NCBI RefSeq assembly: GCF_921294215.1
Contig: NZ_CAKLDM010000002.1
Location: 248,001-312,000 of the forward strand
Reading direction: 5' to 3'
Source of the DNA: Vibrio marisflavi CECT 7928
GTDB lineage: Bacteria > Pseudomonadota > Gammaproteobacteria > Enterobacterales > Vibrionaceae
DNA: 64,000 nt
Below are positions 40,008 through 49,890 of this stretch, piece by piece. The position numbers were made by a program, and so were the translations under genes. Position 1 is the first letter of the stretch; every line of letters begins with the position of its first letter. The notes under the pieces were generated by a model. It worked only from the letters and a program-made list of their open reading frames with translations, made no database searches and was not told the DNA's origin.

Positions 40008-42053
40008 CTAGTGGCGTGCTTTTCTTTTGTTGATATCTTGAATAAACAATTTTTCAACTTCGTGCTTGGGCTGCGGAGTATGATAGTAGAAGCCTTGTAG
40101 CGTGTCGCATTGCATTTCACGGAGCAGCCTTGCTTGGGTCTCGGTCTCTATACCTTCAGCGACAACGTGCATACCAAGAGATTTAGCCAAGCTAACGATA
40201 CTTTCGACCACCGTGCGTTGCTTGGGCAGTGATTCGAGATCAGTAATGAATGCACGGTCAATTTTCACTTCATCTACAGGAAAACGTGCAAGATAAGCGA
40301 GTGAAGAGTAGCCGGTGCCAAAGTCATCAATCGATAAAGAAAAACCTAAATTTTTTATCGCATTCAATGTTTGTAACGTGTGTAAGCTGTCTTGCATTAT
40401 ACAGCTTTCTGTAAGCTCAAAGGTTATGCCGTTTGGAGTTAGTTGGGTTTTGTTTAGCAGCTTTTCCATGTAGTTTGTGAGCCGTGGGTTACGTAGCTGC
40501 TCAGGGGAAAGATTGATTGCGATTTTGCCTGGTAATATATTTTGTTGTTTCCAAATCTTTACGTTGGTAAAGACTTCACGCATAACTGCACGGCCGATAT
40601 TTTCAATTAGCCCCGCACTTTCGGCTACTGGTATAAACTCGCTGGGGCTGATGTAACCTTCTACAGGATGCTTCCAACGTATCAGTGCTTCTGCTCCAAC
40701 AATCAGCAGGTCTTTAGTGCTTACTTTTGGCTGATACCAGACTTCCAAGCCATTTTGCTGCAATGCTTTTTGTAGCTCTATTTCTATCCATAGTCGCTTT
40801 CGCGCTTCTTTGGTGATTTTTTCCTCAAATTGCATTAAGCGATTGCGCCCAGCGAACTTGGCTTCGTACATTGCCACATCAGCATACTGTAGCAATAGGT
40901 TGGCATTGTTTGCATCCTTAGGATAAGCGACACTACCTATCGAGCAGGCTAAGCGCTTTTTGAAATAGCGTAAATTAAAGGGTTGATAAATCTCGGACTT
41001 AATTGACTTTGCATAACTTTGAACTGTTTGCGGATCATATGGTTGGTTAAAAATAATGCCGAACTCGTCACCACCTAACCGGCCGATTGCGCTTGAAGTC
41101 GAGCACAAATTTCTTAGCCTGTCTGAGACTTCTTTGAGTACCATATCGCCGATTTGATGGCCTAAGGAGTCATTGATATTTTTAAAGTTGTCTATATCTA
41201 GATACAGAAGAATAAAGGGCGTATTACGCTTTGTTAACTGTTCGATACACTTGGTAAAACCGAGTCTATTATAGAGCTGAGTAAGAGGATCTTTGTAAAT
41301 ATCCTGGCCCACTGGCTTATCTATATTTGTGTTAGTGATTGACTCTTTAACAGTGATTAACTGTAAAGCGCTACCATAAAGTTGAGCTGAGTTGGCGGAT
41401 AAGTCGACATATTTCTCTAGTTTACAGACTGTACTTGTTTGGCAAACCAAAGCCTGAGACTTTAGTAAATAGCTAATTGGCGGAGTTATCTTTTCTTTCG
41501 TTTGACTGTCAACGAAAAGGTGGTTTAGGGATTCGCCCAGTAAGTCATATACAGAGCTAAAGCCAATCATTTCAGCGCAAGCTTCATTGGCTGAAATGAT
41601 TGAATTCTCTTCGACTAATATGACGCCAAAAGGCACTAACGCTGTTAGCGCTGAATATTTATTTTCAGCCTCTTTCAAGTTCTCAATAAGTTGGTGTTTT
41701 TCACTAGTGTCAGTAGCTTGTATGATAATGTACGTTTGATTATTTTCAGCTAAAGTGGAATACACCACAACTTGCATTGACGTGTGGTGTCCAGAAAGCG
41801 GCAGCGCAATTTCTGTTTCTAGTAGTTCGCCAGATAGAGCTTGCTGATAAAGCGGTTTTAGCGATTGAAATACGTCCTCACCAAAGACTTGTTGGTCGGT
41901 TTGGCCAATTAATTCTTCAAGGCTTATCCCCGATATATCTTGATACCGTTTATTGACGGCTGCATATCGGTATTGTTCATCCAAAACAGCAAAAAAGAAA
42001 GGGCTATTCTGGGTAAAAGTTTGGAACCAAGTCTGTAGGTTTGGCGGAAGCAT
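40008..42053 (-). CDS. rocS: PAS-GGDEF-EAL protein, RocS-like c-di-GMP regulator
   Basis: The protein is 681 residues. Two PAS-like regions (about 12-120 and 132-235) precede a GGDEF domain with an intact active site (AIGRLGGDEFGII) and an EAL domain. The EAL domain has all key motifs: AEALIRW, ELTES, DDFGTGYSSL, DEVKIDR and VVAEGIET. No TM helix is seen, so it is cytoplasmic. The RxxD inhibitory site is absent ahead of GGDEF. Position between ubiU and ubiT matches V. cholerae rocS (VC0653), a phosphodiesterase affecting motility and biofilm. It may have its own promoter in 42054-42219. Confidence 0.88.
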   Translation of the reverse strand: MLPPNLQTWFQTFTQNSPFFFAVLDEQYRYAAVNKRYQDISGISLEELIGQTDQQVFGEDVFQSLKPLYQQALSGELLETEIALPLSGHHTSMQVVVYSTLAENNQTYIIIQATDTSEKHQLIENLKEAENKYSALTALVPFGVILVEENSIISANEACAEMIGFSSVYDLLGESLNHLFVDSQTKEKITPPISYLLKSQALVCQTSTVCKLEKYVDLSANSAQLYGSALQLITVKESITNTNIDKPVGQDIYKDPLTQLYNRLGFTKCIEQLTKRNTPFILLYLDIDNFKNINDSLGHQIGDMVLKEVSDRLRNLCSTSSAIGRLGGDEFGIIFNQPYDPQTVQSYAKSIKSEIYQPFNLRYFKKRLACSIGSVAYPKDANNANLLLQYADVAMYEAKFAGRNRLMQFEEKITKEARKRLWIEIELQKALQQNGLEVWYQPKVSTKDLLIVGAEALIRWKHPVEGYISPSEFIPVAESAGLIENIGRAVMREVFTNVKIWKQQNILPGKIAINLSPEQLRNPRLTNYMEKLLNKTQLTPNGITFELTESCIMQDSLHTLQTLNAIKNLGFSLSIDDFGTGYSSLAYLARFPVDEVKIDRAFITDLESLPKQRTVVESIVSLAKSLGMHVVAEGIETETQARLLREMQCDTLQGFYYHTPQPKHEVEKLFIQDINKRKARH

Positions 42054-42219
42054 TTATTTGAGTAAAAAATCCATTTATAGACTTTAACTATAACTTACAC
42101 CTAACCAATACTAAAGAAAGCATGAATGATCTTTCACACAGAATCTTGATACATGACAGAACCTCTCAATATTAGTTCGTTTAAGGTATGGAAACTTGAC
42201 GATTTAGATAGGAGCTACC

Positions 42220-42735
42220 GTGTTCAGTAATTTGCAAAATCAATTAGTACGTAATGCCGCGTCTATTCTCCGTATTCCAACTAAATGTATGCCAGCTTTT
42301 ATGCAAAGAAAGCTATTGCTGGAAGGATTGAACCAAGTATTTCATGACTCATTAGAAGACGGGGAGTTTGAGTTTTTAGCAGACAAATGGCTAAAAATTG
42401 AAGTAAAAGATCTAGGTTTGAGTTGGTGCATTAGCTATCAATCTGAAAAACTTGTCGTGGCTGATAAGCCTGTTGAGCATGATGTTTCTTTTAGTGGAAA
42501 TTTGAATGAGTTAGTACTTATTTCTGGCCGCAAAGAGGACCCAGATACTTTGTTCTTCCAGAGACGATTGCAAATTGAAGGCGACACAGAATTAGGTCTT
42601 GAAGTTAAAAATTTAATGGATAGTGTTGAATTTGATCGAATGCCAAACTCAATACAGTTTCTAATCAATGAACTAGCAGAGTTTGTTAAGAAAGGTTTGT
42701 CAGTCAATTCGTTAAAAGCTCAATATTCTCAGTAA
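42220..42735 (+). CDS. ubiT: SCP2-domain ubiquinone accessory protein UbiT
   Basis: UbiT (YhbT) is the lipid-binding SCP2-fold partner of UbiU/UbiV in anaerobic ubiquinone synthesis. It is 171 residues with a GTG start preceded by GGAG. The SCP2 core is visible (WLKIEVKDLGLSWCISYQSEKL, VSFSGNLNELVLISGRKEDPDTLFFQRRLQIEGDTELGLEVKN, given here only as landmarks). It is divergent from rocS and followed by yhbS, matching the E. coli yhbT-yhbS order. Confidence 0.92.
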   Translation: MFSNLQNQLVRNAASILRIPTKCMPAFMQRKLLLEGLNQVFHDSLEDGEFEFLADKWLKIEVKDLGLSWCISYQSEKLVVADKPVEHDVSFSGNLNELVLISGRKEDPDTLFFQRRLQIEGDTELGLEVKNLMDSVEFDRMPNSIQFLINELAEFVKKGLSVNSLKAQYSQ

Positions 42736-42825
42736 ATAAATGTGCCAACCTGAATAGCTCTCTGCTGCTCGCATATGTGGGCTGTTTAGGTATACAATTG
42801 TCGCATACACAAAACGAGGTATATG

Positions 42826-43329
42826 ATGCTGATTCGTGCAGAATCGCTAGGAGATATTCTGGCGATAGATAAACTATTGAAATCCACCTTTGATACAGAA
42901 GCAGAGGCGGATTTAGTGATGCGATTGAGAGAAAATGGACATTTAACATTGTCTTTGGTTGCAAGTACTGATGACGGCGAAGTGATTGGGCATGTCATGT
43001 TTAGCCCTGTACTGGTTCAAGAACAAGATCTTGGATGGCAAGGGTTAGCGCCAGTCTCTGTCCGCGAAGATTATAGAAATCAGGGTATTGCAGCCAAGTT
43101 GATTCAGGAAGGCTTTGCTTCTTTAAGAGAGTTCGGTTATCCGGTTTGTGTCGTGCTTGGCGATCCAAAGTATTATGCACGCTTTGGTTTTGAATCTGCG
43201 CAGCAGCATGACTTTCACAGTCAGTGGGAATTGCCAGAAGGCATTTTCCAAATCACTGATCTTGTCGAGGGCGCCAGCAAAGATCATCATGGGCTTATTC
43301 GCTATTGCCCAGAGTTTGATCAGGTTTAA
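42826..43329 (+). CDS. yhbS: GNAT N-acetyltransferase YhbS
   Basis: The protein is 167 residues from the second of two tandem ATGs (MLIRAESLGD), which is better spaced from GAGG at 42816 and matches E. coli YhbS. The acetyl-CoA motif A is PVSVREDYRNQGIAAKLI, and LGDPKYYARFGFE is the YhbS-type signature. The substrate is not known. It leads into holD 23 bases later. Confidence 0.9.
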   Translation: MLIRAESLGDILAIDKLLKSTFDTEAEADLVMRLRENGHLTLSLVASTDDGEVIGHVMFSPVLVQEQDLGWQGLAPVSVREDYRNQGIAAKLIQEGFASLREFGYPVCVVLGDPKYYARFGFESAQQHDFHSQWELPEGIFQITDLVEGASKDHHGLIRYCPEFDQV

Positions 43330-43352
43330 CAGGTGTTGTTAGAGTCATCTTA

Positions 43353-43769
43353 ATGAGTGAAAACCCAACTACTTCACGCAATAGTCAGTACCTAAACGAA
43401 ATGGGGATATCTGAATGGTATCTCAAGCAGCCAGAATTATTGCAGGGTGTCTGCGCCAATAAGGCTGAGTTACCAAAGGCTTGCAGACTATTGTTAGTTT
43501 CACCGCTGTTACCGAGTGGCAGTGTTGCTTCAATGTTTGAAAAAGTATTGAAGAGCATGAGATTAGAGTTGAGCCAGTCTCGGCATATTCTGCCTCATCA
43601 ACTCGATTCGTTTCATCTTAAAGGTATTGAATGGATTTGGTTTGCTGGTTGCGACGTGAATGAAGCTGTCAAAACTCGTGTGTTAAGTTCCCCTGTATTG
43701 AGTGAGGTTGCTGATAATACCCAGTTAAAACGCCAACTTTGGCAACAAATATGTTCCTATGAAGAGTAA
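43353..43769 (+). CDS. holD: DNA polymerase III subunit psi
   Basis: Psi links the clamp-loader gamma/tau complex to chi and SSB. It is 138 residues. The N-terminal peptide that docks to the clamp loader (RNSQYLNEMGISEWYLKQPELL) and the Rossmann-like core (CRLLLVSPLLP, GIEWIWFAGC) are recognisable; the family is poorly conserved in length and sequence. It overlaps rimI by 11 bases, the same pair as in E. coli (holD-rimI). Confidence 0.9.
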   Translation: MSENPTTSRNSQYLNEMGISEWYLKQPELLQGVCANKAELPKACRLLLVSPLLPSGSVASMFEKVLKSMRLELSQSRHILPHQLDSFHLKGIEWIWFAGCDVNEAVKTRVLSSPVLSEVADNTQLKRQLWQQICSYEE

Positions 43770-44211
43770 TATAAAATTAGTCCCCCTTGCTGGCGAGCAC
43801 CTAAAACAAGTCCAACAAATAGAAAAGCAGGCACATTCCCACCCTTGGTCAGAATCTTTAATTGCGGATATCAATTCTCGAGGTGCTTTTCATCATGTCA
43901 TGATTGTCGATGAGCAAGTTGTTGGATACTTCTATGCACAAAACATTGTTGGTGAAGTAACTTTACTGAATATAGCTGTCAACCCAAGTTGTCAGGGAAG
44001 TGGTTACGGTAAGTGGCTGCTTGAGAGCTTTATCGATCTTTGCTCTGCAAACCGCGCAGAGAGTATATGGCTAGAAGTCAGACAAAGTAACAATCGAGCA
44101 ATTAACCTGTATAACGACGCGGGTTTTAATGAGGTGGATCGAAGGGTCGACTATTATCCGAGTGCAAATGGTAAAGAAGACGCCATTATTATGAGTTATA
44201 TAATATTTTGA
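43759..44211 (+). CDS. rimI: Ribosomal protein S18-alanine N-acetyltransferase
   Basis: RimI acetylates the N-terminal Ala of S18. It is a 150-residue GNAT protein (E. coli 148). The acetyl-CoA-binding motif is NIAVNPSCQGSGYGKWLL, followed by SIWLEVRQSNNRAINLYNDAGF and the C-terminal RRVDYYP, all typical. The start is ATG inside holD. It is convergent with the GGDEF-EAL gene, with 21 bases between them and no clear terminator. Confidence 0.95.
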   Translation: MKSNIKLVPLAGEHLKQVQQIEKQAHSHPWSESLIADINSRGAFHHVMIVDEQVVGYFYAQNIVGEVTLLNIAVNPSCQGSGYGKWLLESFIDLCSANRAESIWLEVRQSNNRAINLYNDAGFNEVDRRVDYYPSANGKEDAIIMSYIIF

Positions 44212-44232
44212 TGCGGTTGGGGGGATTTAGGG

Positions 44233-46302
44233 CTACAGCTGACTGCGTATTTGACTGACCTTTGAAGCGTCGTATTTTTCTGGCTTTATGTCGTATTGGT
44301 TTTTAGCAAAGCTTTGCATCAGATCAGCCACTTCAAGCGGTTTATCGAAAAGGTAACCTTGGAATTGCCCACAGCCGAGCTCAAGCAACGCCTGAAACTC
44401 GTAAGCGTTCTCTACACCTTCGGCAATCACTTCTAGGTTAAGCCTTCGCGCTGTCATAATAATGGTATCGACAATGGCTTGGTCACTCTCATCAAGGTGT
44501 AACTGAGTCACAAAAGAGCGATCGATTTTGAGCACATCGACGGCTAAGTGCTTTAAGTAGCGCAATGAAGAGTAGCCAGTACCAAAATCATCTATCGAAA
44601 TTTTTAGGCGGTGCTCTTTAAGCTGCGCCATCTTTTGTACAGCACCTTCCACATTTTCCAATAGCAAGCTTTCAGTGATCTCTAACTCGATGTGCTCTCC
44701 AGTAATCCCTGATTGAGTTAACGTATGGGTAATGTGTTCTACAAACGACTCTTGGGAAAATTGCAGCGGACTAATATTGATTGCCAGACGTTCAAATGTA
44801 GCTGGAAGTACTCCTTCTTTTTTCCACTGAGCATATTGATAGCAGGCTTTTTCTATTATCCAATCACCTATCTGCAAAATCTGCCCAGTTTCTTCAGCGA
44901 TGGGCATAAATACTCCCGGAGGCAAAACGCCTTTTTCGGGATGATTCCAGCGAATCAGCGCCTCCACACCAATGATTTGCTGTTTCGCATCGACCTGTGG
45001 TTGATAATACAGTTCGAGCTGCTCGTGGCTTATCGCCTCATGCAGACCTTTTTCTATTTCAAGGAAAGACTCAACCTGAGCCTGCATTTCAGGCTCGTAA
45101 AACATGTAGTTATTTCTGCCGGTCGCTTTGGCTCGGTACAGAGCAGTATCTGCTTGACGCAAAACATCGATACTAGTTCCTCCCACGGAAGGAAATACAG
45201 AGATCCCGATACTCACGGTACAGTACAACTGGTGATCATCAATAGAGTAAGGGTTGGAAATTAAAGCTAGCAATTGCTTGGCTACATCGTCAGCTTTATT
45301 TAGTGGCAGATACGGAATTAGAATTGCAAATTCGTCTCCGCCGACTCTCGAAGCAATGTAATCATTTTTTAGCCAAGCCTTCATACGCATGGAAATAGCT
45401 TTAATGAGGTTGTCACCAATATCATGGCCCAATGAATCATTGATGGTCTTAAATCTATCTAAATCAAGGTAAAAAAGAGCGCCAGTGGCTCTCGTTTTAT
45501 TGGCGTTTTCTATTGTTTGACCAAGTGTTTGTAGCAGCAAACTACGATTTGCTAATCCAGTCAAAGAATCGTAGTAGGCGAGTTGATTGAGCTTCGCTTC
45601 GGCGGATTCTCGCGCTTTCCAAAGACTGTGGAAGGTTTCTGCAAGCTGCCCCAACTCATTGTGTAAATCTCGGGTTGGAGGGGGCGGGACGTTTTTTTCG
45701 TTTTGTAATGAGCGAACCCAATTAATGAGAGTCATCAAAGGTTTGGATAACTTGTAGTAGAAAAATACCAGCAATATCGAAGTCAAAATGACGTTTCTAA
45801 GTAGGTCAAAAAGAATGATTTGACTCGTTTTAGAAATGAACTCTTCCGCTATATTCGAACCATCTACTGAGAACGTGAGTTTCCCAACTACGATATTAGA
45901 ATTAGGCTGATGAAGATCTGTACTGTAGACAGGAGTTGTTGGCGTCAAAAATTTAGAAAGGGCCTGAATAAATTTATTGTGCTGAGAGAGGTCTTTCGTT
46001 CTTTCGCTTAATACATCTCCAAAGTCATCGGCAATTTTAACCTGATAAATCGCTGGATCGGTCATCAGGCTAACAGCGACTTGTTCTGCCAGCAGTTGGT
46101 TTAGGTGGTAAGCAGCTTGGCTAGCGTTAGAGTAATTTTGAAGCAGTTTAAAACGATATTCTTCCGCTACTCTTTGCTGCTCTTGATGTATGTCGACCAA
46201 AATATGATAGAAGCTAAAACATAGCCCTAGTATCACAGACACTAGGAATACAGTTTTAGCTTGCTTAAAGGCTAAAGAGTTAGTTCGGTTAATTTTGGGC
46301 AT
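44233..46302 (-). CDS. Membrane GGDEF-EAL protein (VC0658/CdgI-like)
   Basis: The protein is 689 residues. One TM helix near 15-35 and a second near 165-190 bracket a periplasmic sensor region of about 130 residues. A HAMP-like/coiled linker, a GGDEF domain with an intact motif (ASRVGGDEFAIL) and an EAL domain follow. The EAL domain is complete: VEALIRWNHP, EIEITESLL, DDFGTGYSSL, VDVLKIDRSF and VIAEGVEN. The RxxD inhibitory site is not present (LKND at that place). It matches the V. cholerae gene next to prfC. It could make or degrade c-di-GMP; intact EAL makes phosphodiesterase activity likely. Confidence 0.87.
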   Translation of the reverse strand: MPKINRTNSLAFKQAKTVFLVSVILGLCFSFYHILVDIHQEQQRVAEEYRFKLLQNYSNASQAAYHLNQLLAEQVAVSLMTDPAIYQVKIADDFGDVLSERTKDLSQHNKFIQALSKFLTPTTPVYSTDLHQPNSNIVVGKLTFSVDGSNIAEEFISKTSQIILFDLLRNVILTSILLVFFYYKLSKPLMTLINWVRSLQNEKNVPPPPTRDLHNELGQLAETFHSLWKARESAEAKLNQLAYYDSLTGLANRSLLLQTLGQTIENANKTRATGALFYLDLDRFKTINDSLGHDIGDNLIKAISMRMKAWLKNDYIASRVGGDEFAILIPYLPLNKADDVAKQLLALISNPYSIDDHQLYCTVSIGISVFPSVGGTSIDVLRQADTALYRAKATGRNNYMFYEPEMQAQVESFLEIEKGLHEAISHEQLELYYQPQVDAKQQIIGVEALIRWNHPEKGVLPPGVFMPIAEETGQILQIGDWIIEKACYQYAQWKKEGVLPATFERLAINISPLQFSQESFVEHITHTLTQSGITGEHIELEITESLLLENVEGAVQKMAQLKEHRLKISIDDFGTGYSSLRYLKHLAVDVLKIDRSFVTQLHLDESDQAIVDTIIMTARRLNLEVIAEGVENAYEFQALLELGCGQFQGYLFDKPLEVADLMQSFAKNQYDIKPEKYDASKVSQIRSQL

Positions 46303-46614
46303 ACTTTACTTTGTGACTTACGACTCCTTTAATTTATAGTTCATATTTGTCGGATTATTAAAAAATGCTTGAAAATTCGTAGCCTTCGTTAGCCTGTGAA
46401 TTGGCTATGAGTAACGTGATTTTTAAGTAAGAGTCACTTGGTGTAGATATGCTGTTTCGACTTTATCGTAACTAAACAAGCGTACTTCTCTTGTGTATAC
46501 GCAATAGATCGGGGAAAATAGCCGCCAATTGTGATTAACTGCCGGATTTAGTAACTAAATAGGCTTTTTGCTCCTATAGAAACTAGCTCCGCGAGTATTG
46601 AAAAGAATCTTTAA
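46303..46614. promoter_or_regulatory. Divergent region between the GGDEF-EAL gene and prfC
   Basis: These 312 gene-free bases hold a dyad ATTTAG-TAA-CTAAAT at 46546-46560, 55 bases before prfC. No strong promoter stands out. I see no small ORF with a ribosome site. Confidence 0.35.
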
Positions 46615-48204
46615 ATGGCCGATCAGAACTTTCTAGGCGAAGTCAGTAAGCGCAGGACTTTTGCTATCATTTCGCACCCCGATGCGGGTAAAACCACTAT
46701 TACTGAAAAAGTACTTTTATTCGGACGTGCTATCCAATCAGCAGGAACCGTAAAAGGTCGTGGTTCTAGTCAGCATGCTAAATCTGACTGGATGGAGATG
46801 GAGAAAGAACGTGGTATTTCTGTCACCACTTCTGTGATGCAGTTTCCTTATAACTCTTGCTTAGTTAACTTGCTTGATACTCCAGGACACGAAGATTTCT
46901 CTGAAGATACTTATCGCACACTGACAGCAGTAGACTCTTGCCTGATGGTGATTGACGCCGCGAAAGGTGTTGAGGATCGTACTCGCAAACTGATGGAAGT
47001 TACCCGTCTTCGTGATACGCCAATCGTAACCTTCATGAACAAACTTGACCGTGACATTCGAGATCCAATGGAGCTGCTTGATGAAGTGGAAAGCGAGCTG
47101 AATATCGCTTGTGCACCAGTCTCATGGCCTATTGGATGTGGTAAAGAGTTTAAAGGTGTTTACCACATTCACCGTGATGAAACGATCATCTACTCAACTG
47201 GACAAGGTCACACTATTCAGGAAGAGAAGATCATTAAAGGCCTCGACAACAAAGAGCTTGATGCAGAAGTCGGTGAAGAACTTGCTGAGCAGCTTCGAGA
47301 AGAACTAGAGCTTGTGATTGGTGCTTCTCACGAGTTTGATCAAGAGATGTTCCTGAAAGGAGAGCTAACGCCAGTCTTCTTTGGTACAGCGCTAGGTAAC
47401 TTTGGTGTTGATCATATGCTAGATGGCCTAACTGAGTGGGCACCTAAGCCACAAACTCGTCAAGCGAATGAGCGTGAAGTTGAAGCGTCTGAAGAAAAGT
47501 TCTCGGGCTTTGTATTCAAAATCCAAGCGAACATGGACCCGAAACACCGTGACCGTATTGCATTTATGCGTATCGTTTCTGGAACGTACAAGCAAGGTAT
47601 GAAGATGAATCACGTTCGCCTAGGTAAGCAGGTGAACATTTCCGATGCCGTAACCTTTATGGCGGGAGATCGCTCTCGTGCGGAAAACGCTTATGCGGGT
47701 GATATTATCGGCTTGCATAACCATGGCACCATTCAAATCGGTGATACTTTCACTCAAGGTGAAACGCTGAAATTCTCTGGTATTCCTAACTTTGCCCCAG
47801 AACTATTCAGAAGAATCCGTTTGAGAGATCCACTTAAGCAGAAGCAGTTACTTAAAGGCCTAGTACAGCTTTCAGAAGAGGGCGCGGTACAGGTATTTAG
47901 ACCGCTACAGAACAACGATCTTATTGTTGGTGCAGTTGGTGTACTTCAGTTTGACGTGGTTGTTGCACGTTTGAAGTCTGAATACAACGTAGAAGCAATT
48001 TATGAAAGCGTGAACGTTGCAACCGCTCGTTGGGTTGAGTGTGACGATGAGAAGAAGTTAGAAGAGTTCAAACGTAAGAACCAAACTAACCTAGCTTTAG
48101 ATGGCGGTGACAACTTATCGTATGTTGCGCCAACAATGGTGAACTTGAACCTAGCACAGGAAAGGTTCCCAGATATCCAATTTAGAGCAACTCGCGAGCA
48201 CTAA
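46615..48204 (+). CDS. prfC: Peptide chain release factor 3
   Basis: RF3 is the GTPase that recycles RF1/RF2 after termination. It is 529 residues, the same length as in E. coli. G-domain motifs are [35 protein letters not shown] and NKLDR. Domains II and III follow ([16 protein letters not shown] near the end). The Shine-Dalgarno is weak. It is followed by a symmetrical terminator. Confidence 0.98.
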   Translation: MADQNFLGEVSKRRTFAIISHPDAGKTTITEKVLLFGRAIQSAGTVKGRGSSQHAKSDWMEMEKERGISVTTSVMQFPYNSCLVNLLDTPGHEDFSEDTYRTLTAVDSCLMVIDAAKGVEDRTRKLMEVTRLRDTPIVTFMNKLDRDIRDPMELLDEVESELNIACAPVSWPIGCGKEFKGVYHIHRDETIIYSTGQGHTIQEEKIIKGLDNKELDAEVGEELAEQLREELELVIGASHEFDQEMFLKGELTPVFFGTALGNFGVDHMLDGLTEWAPKPQTRQANEREVEASEEKFSGFVFKIQANMDPKHRDRIAFMRIVSGTYKQGMKMNHVRLGKQVNISDAVTFMAGDRSRAENAYAGDIIGLHNHGTIQIGDTFTQGETLKFSGIPNFAPELFRRIRLRDPLKQKQLLKGLVQLSEEGAVQVFRPLQNNDLIVGAVGVLQFDVVVARLKSEYNVEAIYESVNVATARWVECDDEKKLEEFKRKNQTNLALDGGDNLSYVAPTMVNLNLAQERFPDIQFRATREH

Positions 48205-48221
48205 TACGCCGTTAAGTTAAC

Positions 48222-48254
48222 AAAAAAAAACAGCCAATTTGGCTGTTTTTTTTT
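48222..48254. terminator. Bidirectional terminator between prfC and the monooxygenase-fold gene
   Basis: A9CAGCC / GGCTGT9 with loop AATTT has A and T tracts on both sides and serves both convergent genes. Confidence 0.88.
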
Positions 48255-48266
48255 GCTTGAAGATTG

Positions 48267-48548
48267 TTATTCAGGTTGGTCAATTGTGTAGTGCCTTTCC
48301 ACACTTTTCGTGACTGAACCCCAATGAGAGTCTTTAATTCGCTCTTGATGAAAATTAAAGGCTTCCATATCAACAAACTCTTCGTACACATCGAATCGAT
48401 TGGCGTTGCTAGGGCACTTCACTACCTGAAAACAGAGGCAACCCTCTTCTTCAAGAGTTAGTGCAAGGTGAGCTGGTAGTGCTTGCTCAACCACTTCTAA
48501 ATCGGTGTCTGAAACTACAATAAATCCTTTTACTATGACTTTCGCCAT
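48267..48548 (-). CDS. Small antibiotic-biosynthesis-monooxygenase (ABM) fold protein
   Basis: The protein is 93 residues with the dimeric ferredoxin-like ABM fold: KVIVKGFIVVSDTDLEVVEQALPAHLALTLEEEGCLCFQV is strand-helix-strand, and FDVYEEFVDMEAFNFHQE matches the conserved YE-W/F...H pattern of YgiN-type quinol monooxygenases. The actual substrate is unknown. It is 20 bases downstream of srmB and may be co-transcribed with it. Confidence 0.75.
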   Translation of the reverse strand: MAKVIVKGFIVVSDTDLEVVEQALPAHLALTLEEEGCLCFQVVKCPSNANRFDVYEEFVDMEAFNFHQERIKDSHWGSVTKSVERHYTIDQPE

Positions 48549-48568
48549 ATCTCTTCCATGTATGAGGG

Positions 48569-49795
48569 CTATTTCTTTTTCTTAGCTGTCGTTTTCTTCT
48601 TCACTTTTTTATCAGTGGTTTTCTTTTTCTTCTTTTTAAACACTGGTTTTTTGTGTTTTGGACGAAGTTCTTTGACGAAGCGCTCTTTGATATCTTCTTT
48701 TACGTAGCGAGCAACTCTATCCAACATAGGCTGGTCATGAGCTTCAACAATAGAGATAGCATTGCCTTTTTTACCTGCTCTTGCAGTACGTCCAATACGA
48801 TGCAAGTAAACATCTGCGCTTCTTGGCATATCAAAGTTGATCACGTGGCTAACATCAGGCACATCGATGCCTCGCGCTGCTACATCAGTAGCAAGCAGCA
48901 CATTGACAGTACCATCGCGGAAGCGGCTAATAGCATTGTTTCGTCTGTCTTGTGGCATTTCACCTTGAATCCAAGAACAAGGAATTTGTGCTTTCTCTAA
49001 TTCACCACGAAGATCGGCTAAGCGTTCTCTGGTTTTCAGAAAGACGATGCTGCGCTGCGCTTGTTCGGTGAGGATATGTTTCAGCAGCTCAAGCTTATGC
49101 TCCATTGAATCGGCTCTGTGATACCACTGAGTGATTTTCTTGCGCTCACGTCTAGGTGGTTCAACATCAATGTCAGCAGGATCTTTTAGTAGATCGGCAG
49201 TGAAACCTTCAACGCCTTTTCCTTCAAGAGTGGCTGAGAAAAGTAGAGTCTGTTTGCGCCAGCGACACTCCGCCGATAAACGATCCACAACAGGACCGAA
49301 GCCCATATCGAGCATGCGATCTGCTTCATCAAGAATTAGCCATTCAATAGCGCGACAATCAAACCGTTCTGCTTCAATGTACTCCAGCAAACGCCCTGGT
49401 GTTGCGACAACAATATCTTGTGTCGTACCAAGAATATCCGCGTGTTCTTGGTACTGAACTCCACCTGTGATAGTGAAAACATTTAGGCGAGTATGTTTTG
49501 CTAGTTGCTTAGCTTGCTCTGCAACCTGCATGGCGAGCTCACGGGTAGGAGTGAGGATCAATACTCGTGCAGGTCCTGCTTTCTTACGCGGGAAGTCCAA
49601 CAAGTATTGCAATGCCGGTAGTGCAAAAGCGGCTGTTTTGCCTGTTCCGGTAGGCGCCGCAGCAAGTACATCTCTACCATCAAGTGCCTGTGGGATGGCT
49701 TGGGCTTGAATTTGAGTTGGGCGTTGAAAATCCATTTCTTCAATTGCACTAAGAAGAATAGGATCAAGCTCCAAGTCTGCAAAAGTAGTCGTCAC
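48569..49795 (-). CDS. srmB: DEAD-box RNA helicase SrmB
   Basis: SrmB assists early 50S subunit assembly. It is 408 residues with a GTG start eight bases after GGAG. Motifs seen: Q motif (FQRPTQIQAQAIP), APTGTGKT, PTRELAMQ, TPGRL, DEAD, SATL, ATDVAARGIDVPD and HRIGRTARAG. The C-terminus is an extremely basic Lys/Thr tail (about the last 30 residues), likely for RNA binding. The trmN6-srmB neighbourhood also occurs in E. coli, although there the two genes diverge. Confidence 0.93.
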   Translation of the reverse strand: MTTTFADLELDPILLSAIEEMDFQRPTQIQAQAIPQALDGRDVLAAAPTGTGKTAAFALPALQYLLDFPRKKAGPARVLILTPTRELAMQVAEQAKQLAKHTRLNVFTITGGVQYQEHADILGTTQDIVVATPGRLLEYIEAERFDCRAIEWLILDEADRMLDMGFGPVVDRLSAECRWRKQTLLFSATLEGKGVEGFTADLLKDPADIDVEPPRRERKKITQWYHRADSMEHKLELLKHILTEQAQRSIVFLKTRERLADLRGELEKAQIPCSWIQGEMPQDRRNNAISRFRDGTVNVLLATDVAARGIDVPDVSHVINFDMPRSADVYLHRIGRTARAGKKGNAISIVEAHDQPMLDRVARYVKEDIKERFVKELRPKHKKPVFKKKKKKTTDKKVKKKTTAKKKK

Positions 49796-49890
49796 AAGTG
49801 TTCTCCACGAGGCTAGGGTCTATTGACCGGTGAGGTTAAAATTTGAGGCCGCACATTATAATCGCTTTATAGTAGCGGTCACAGGTATTT

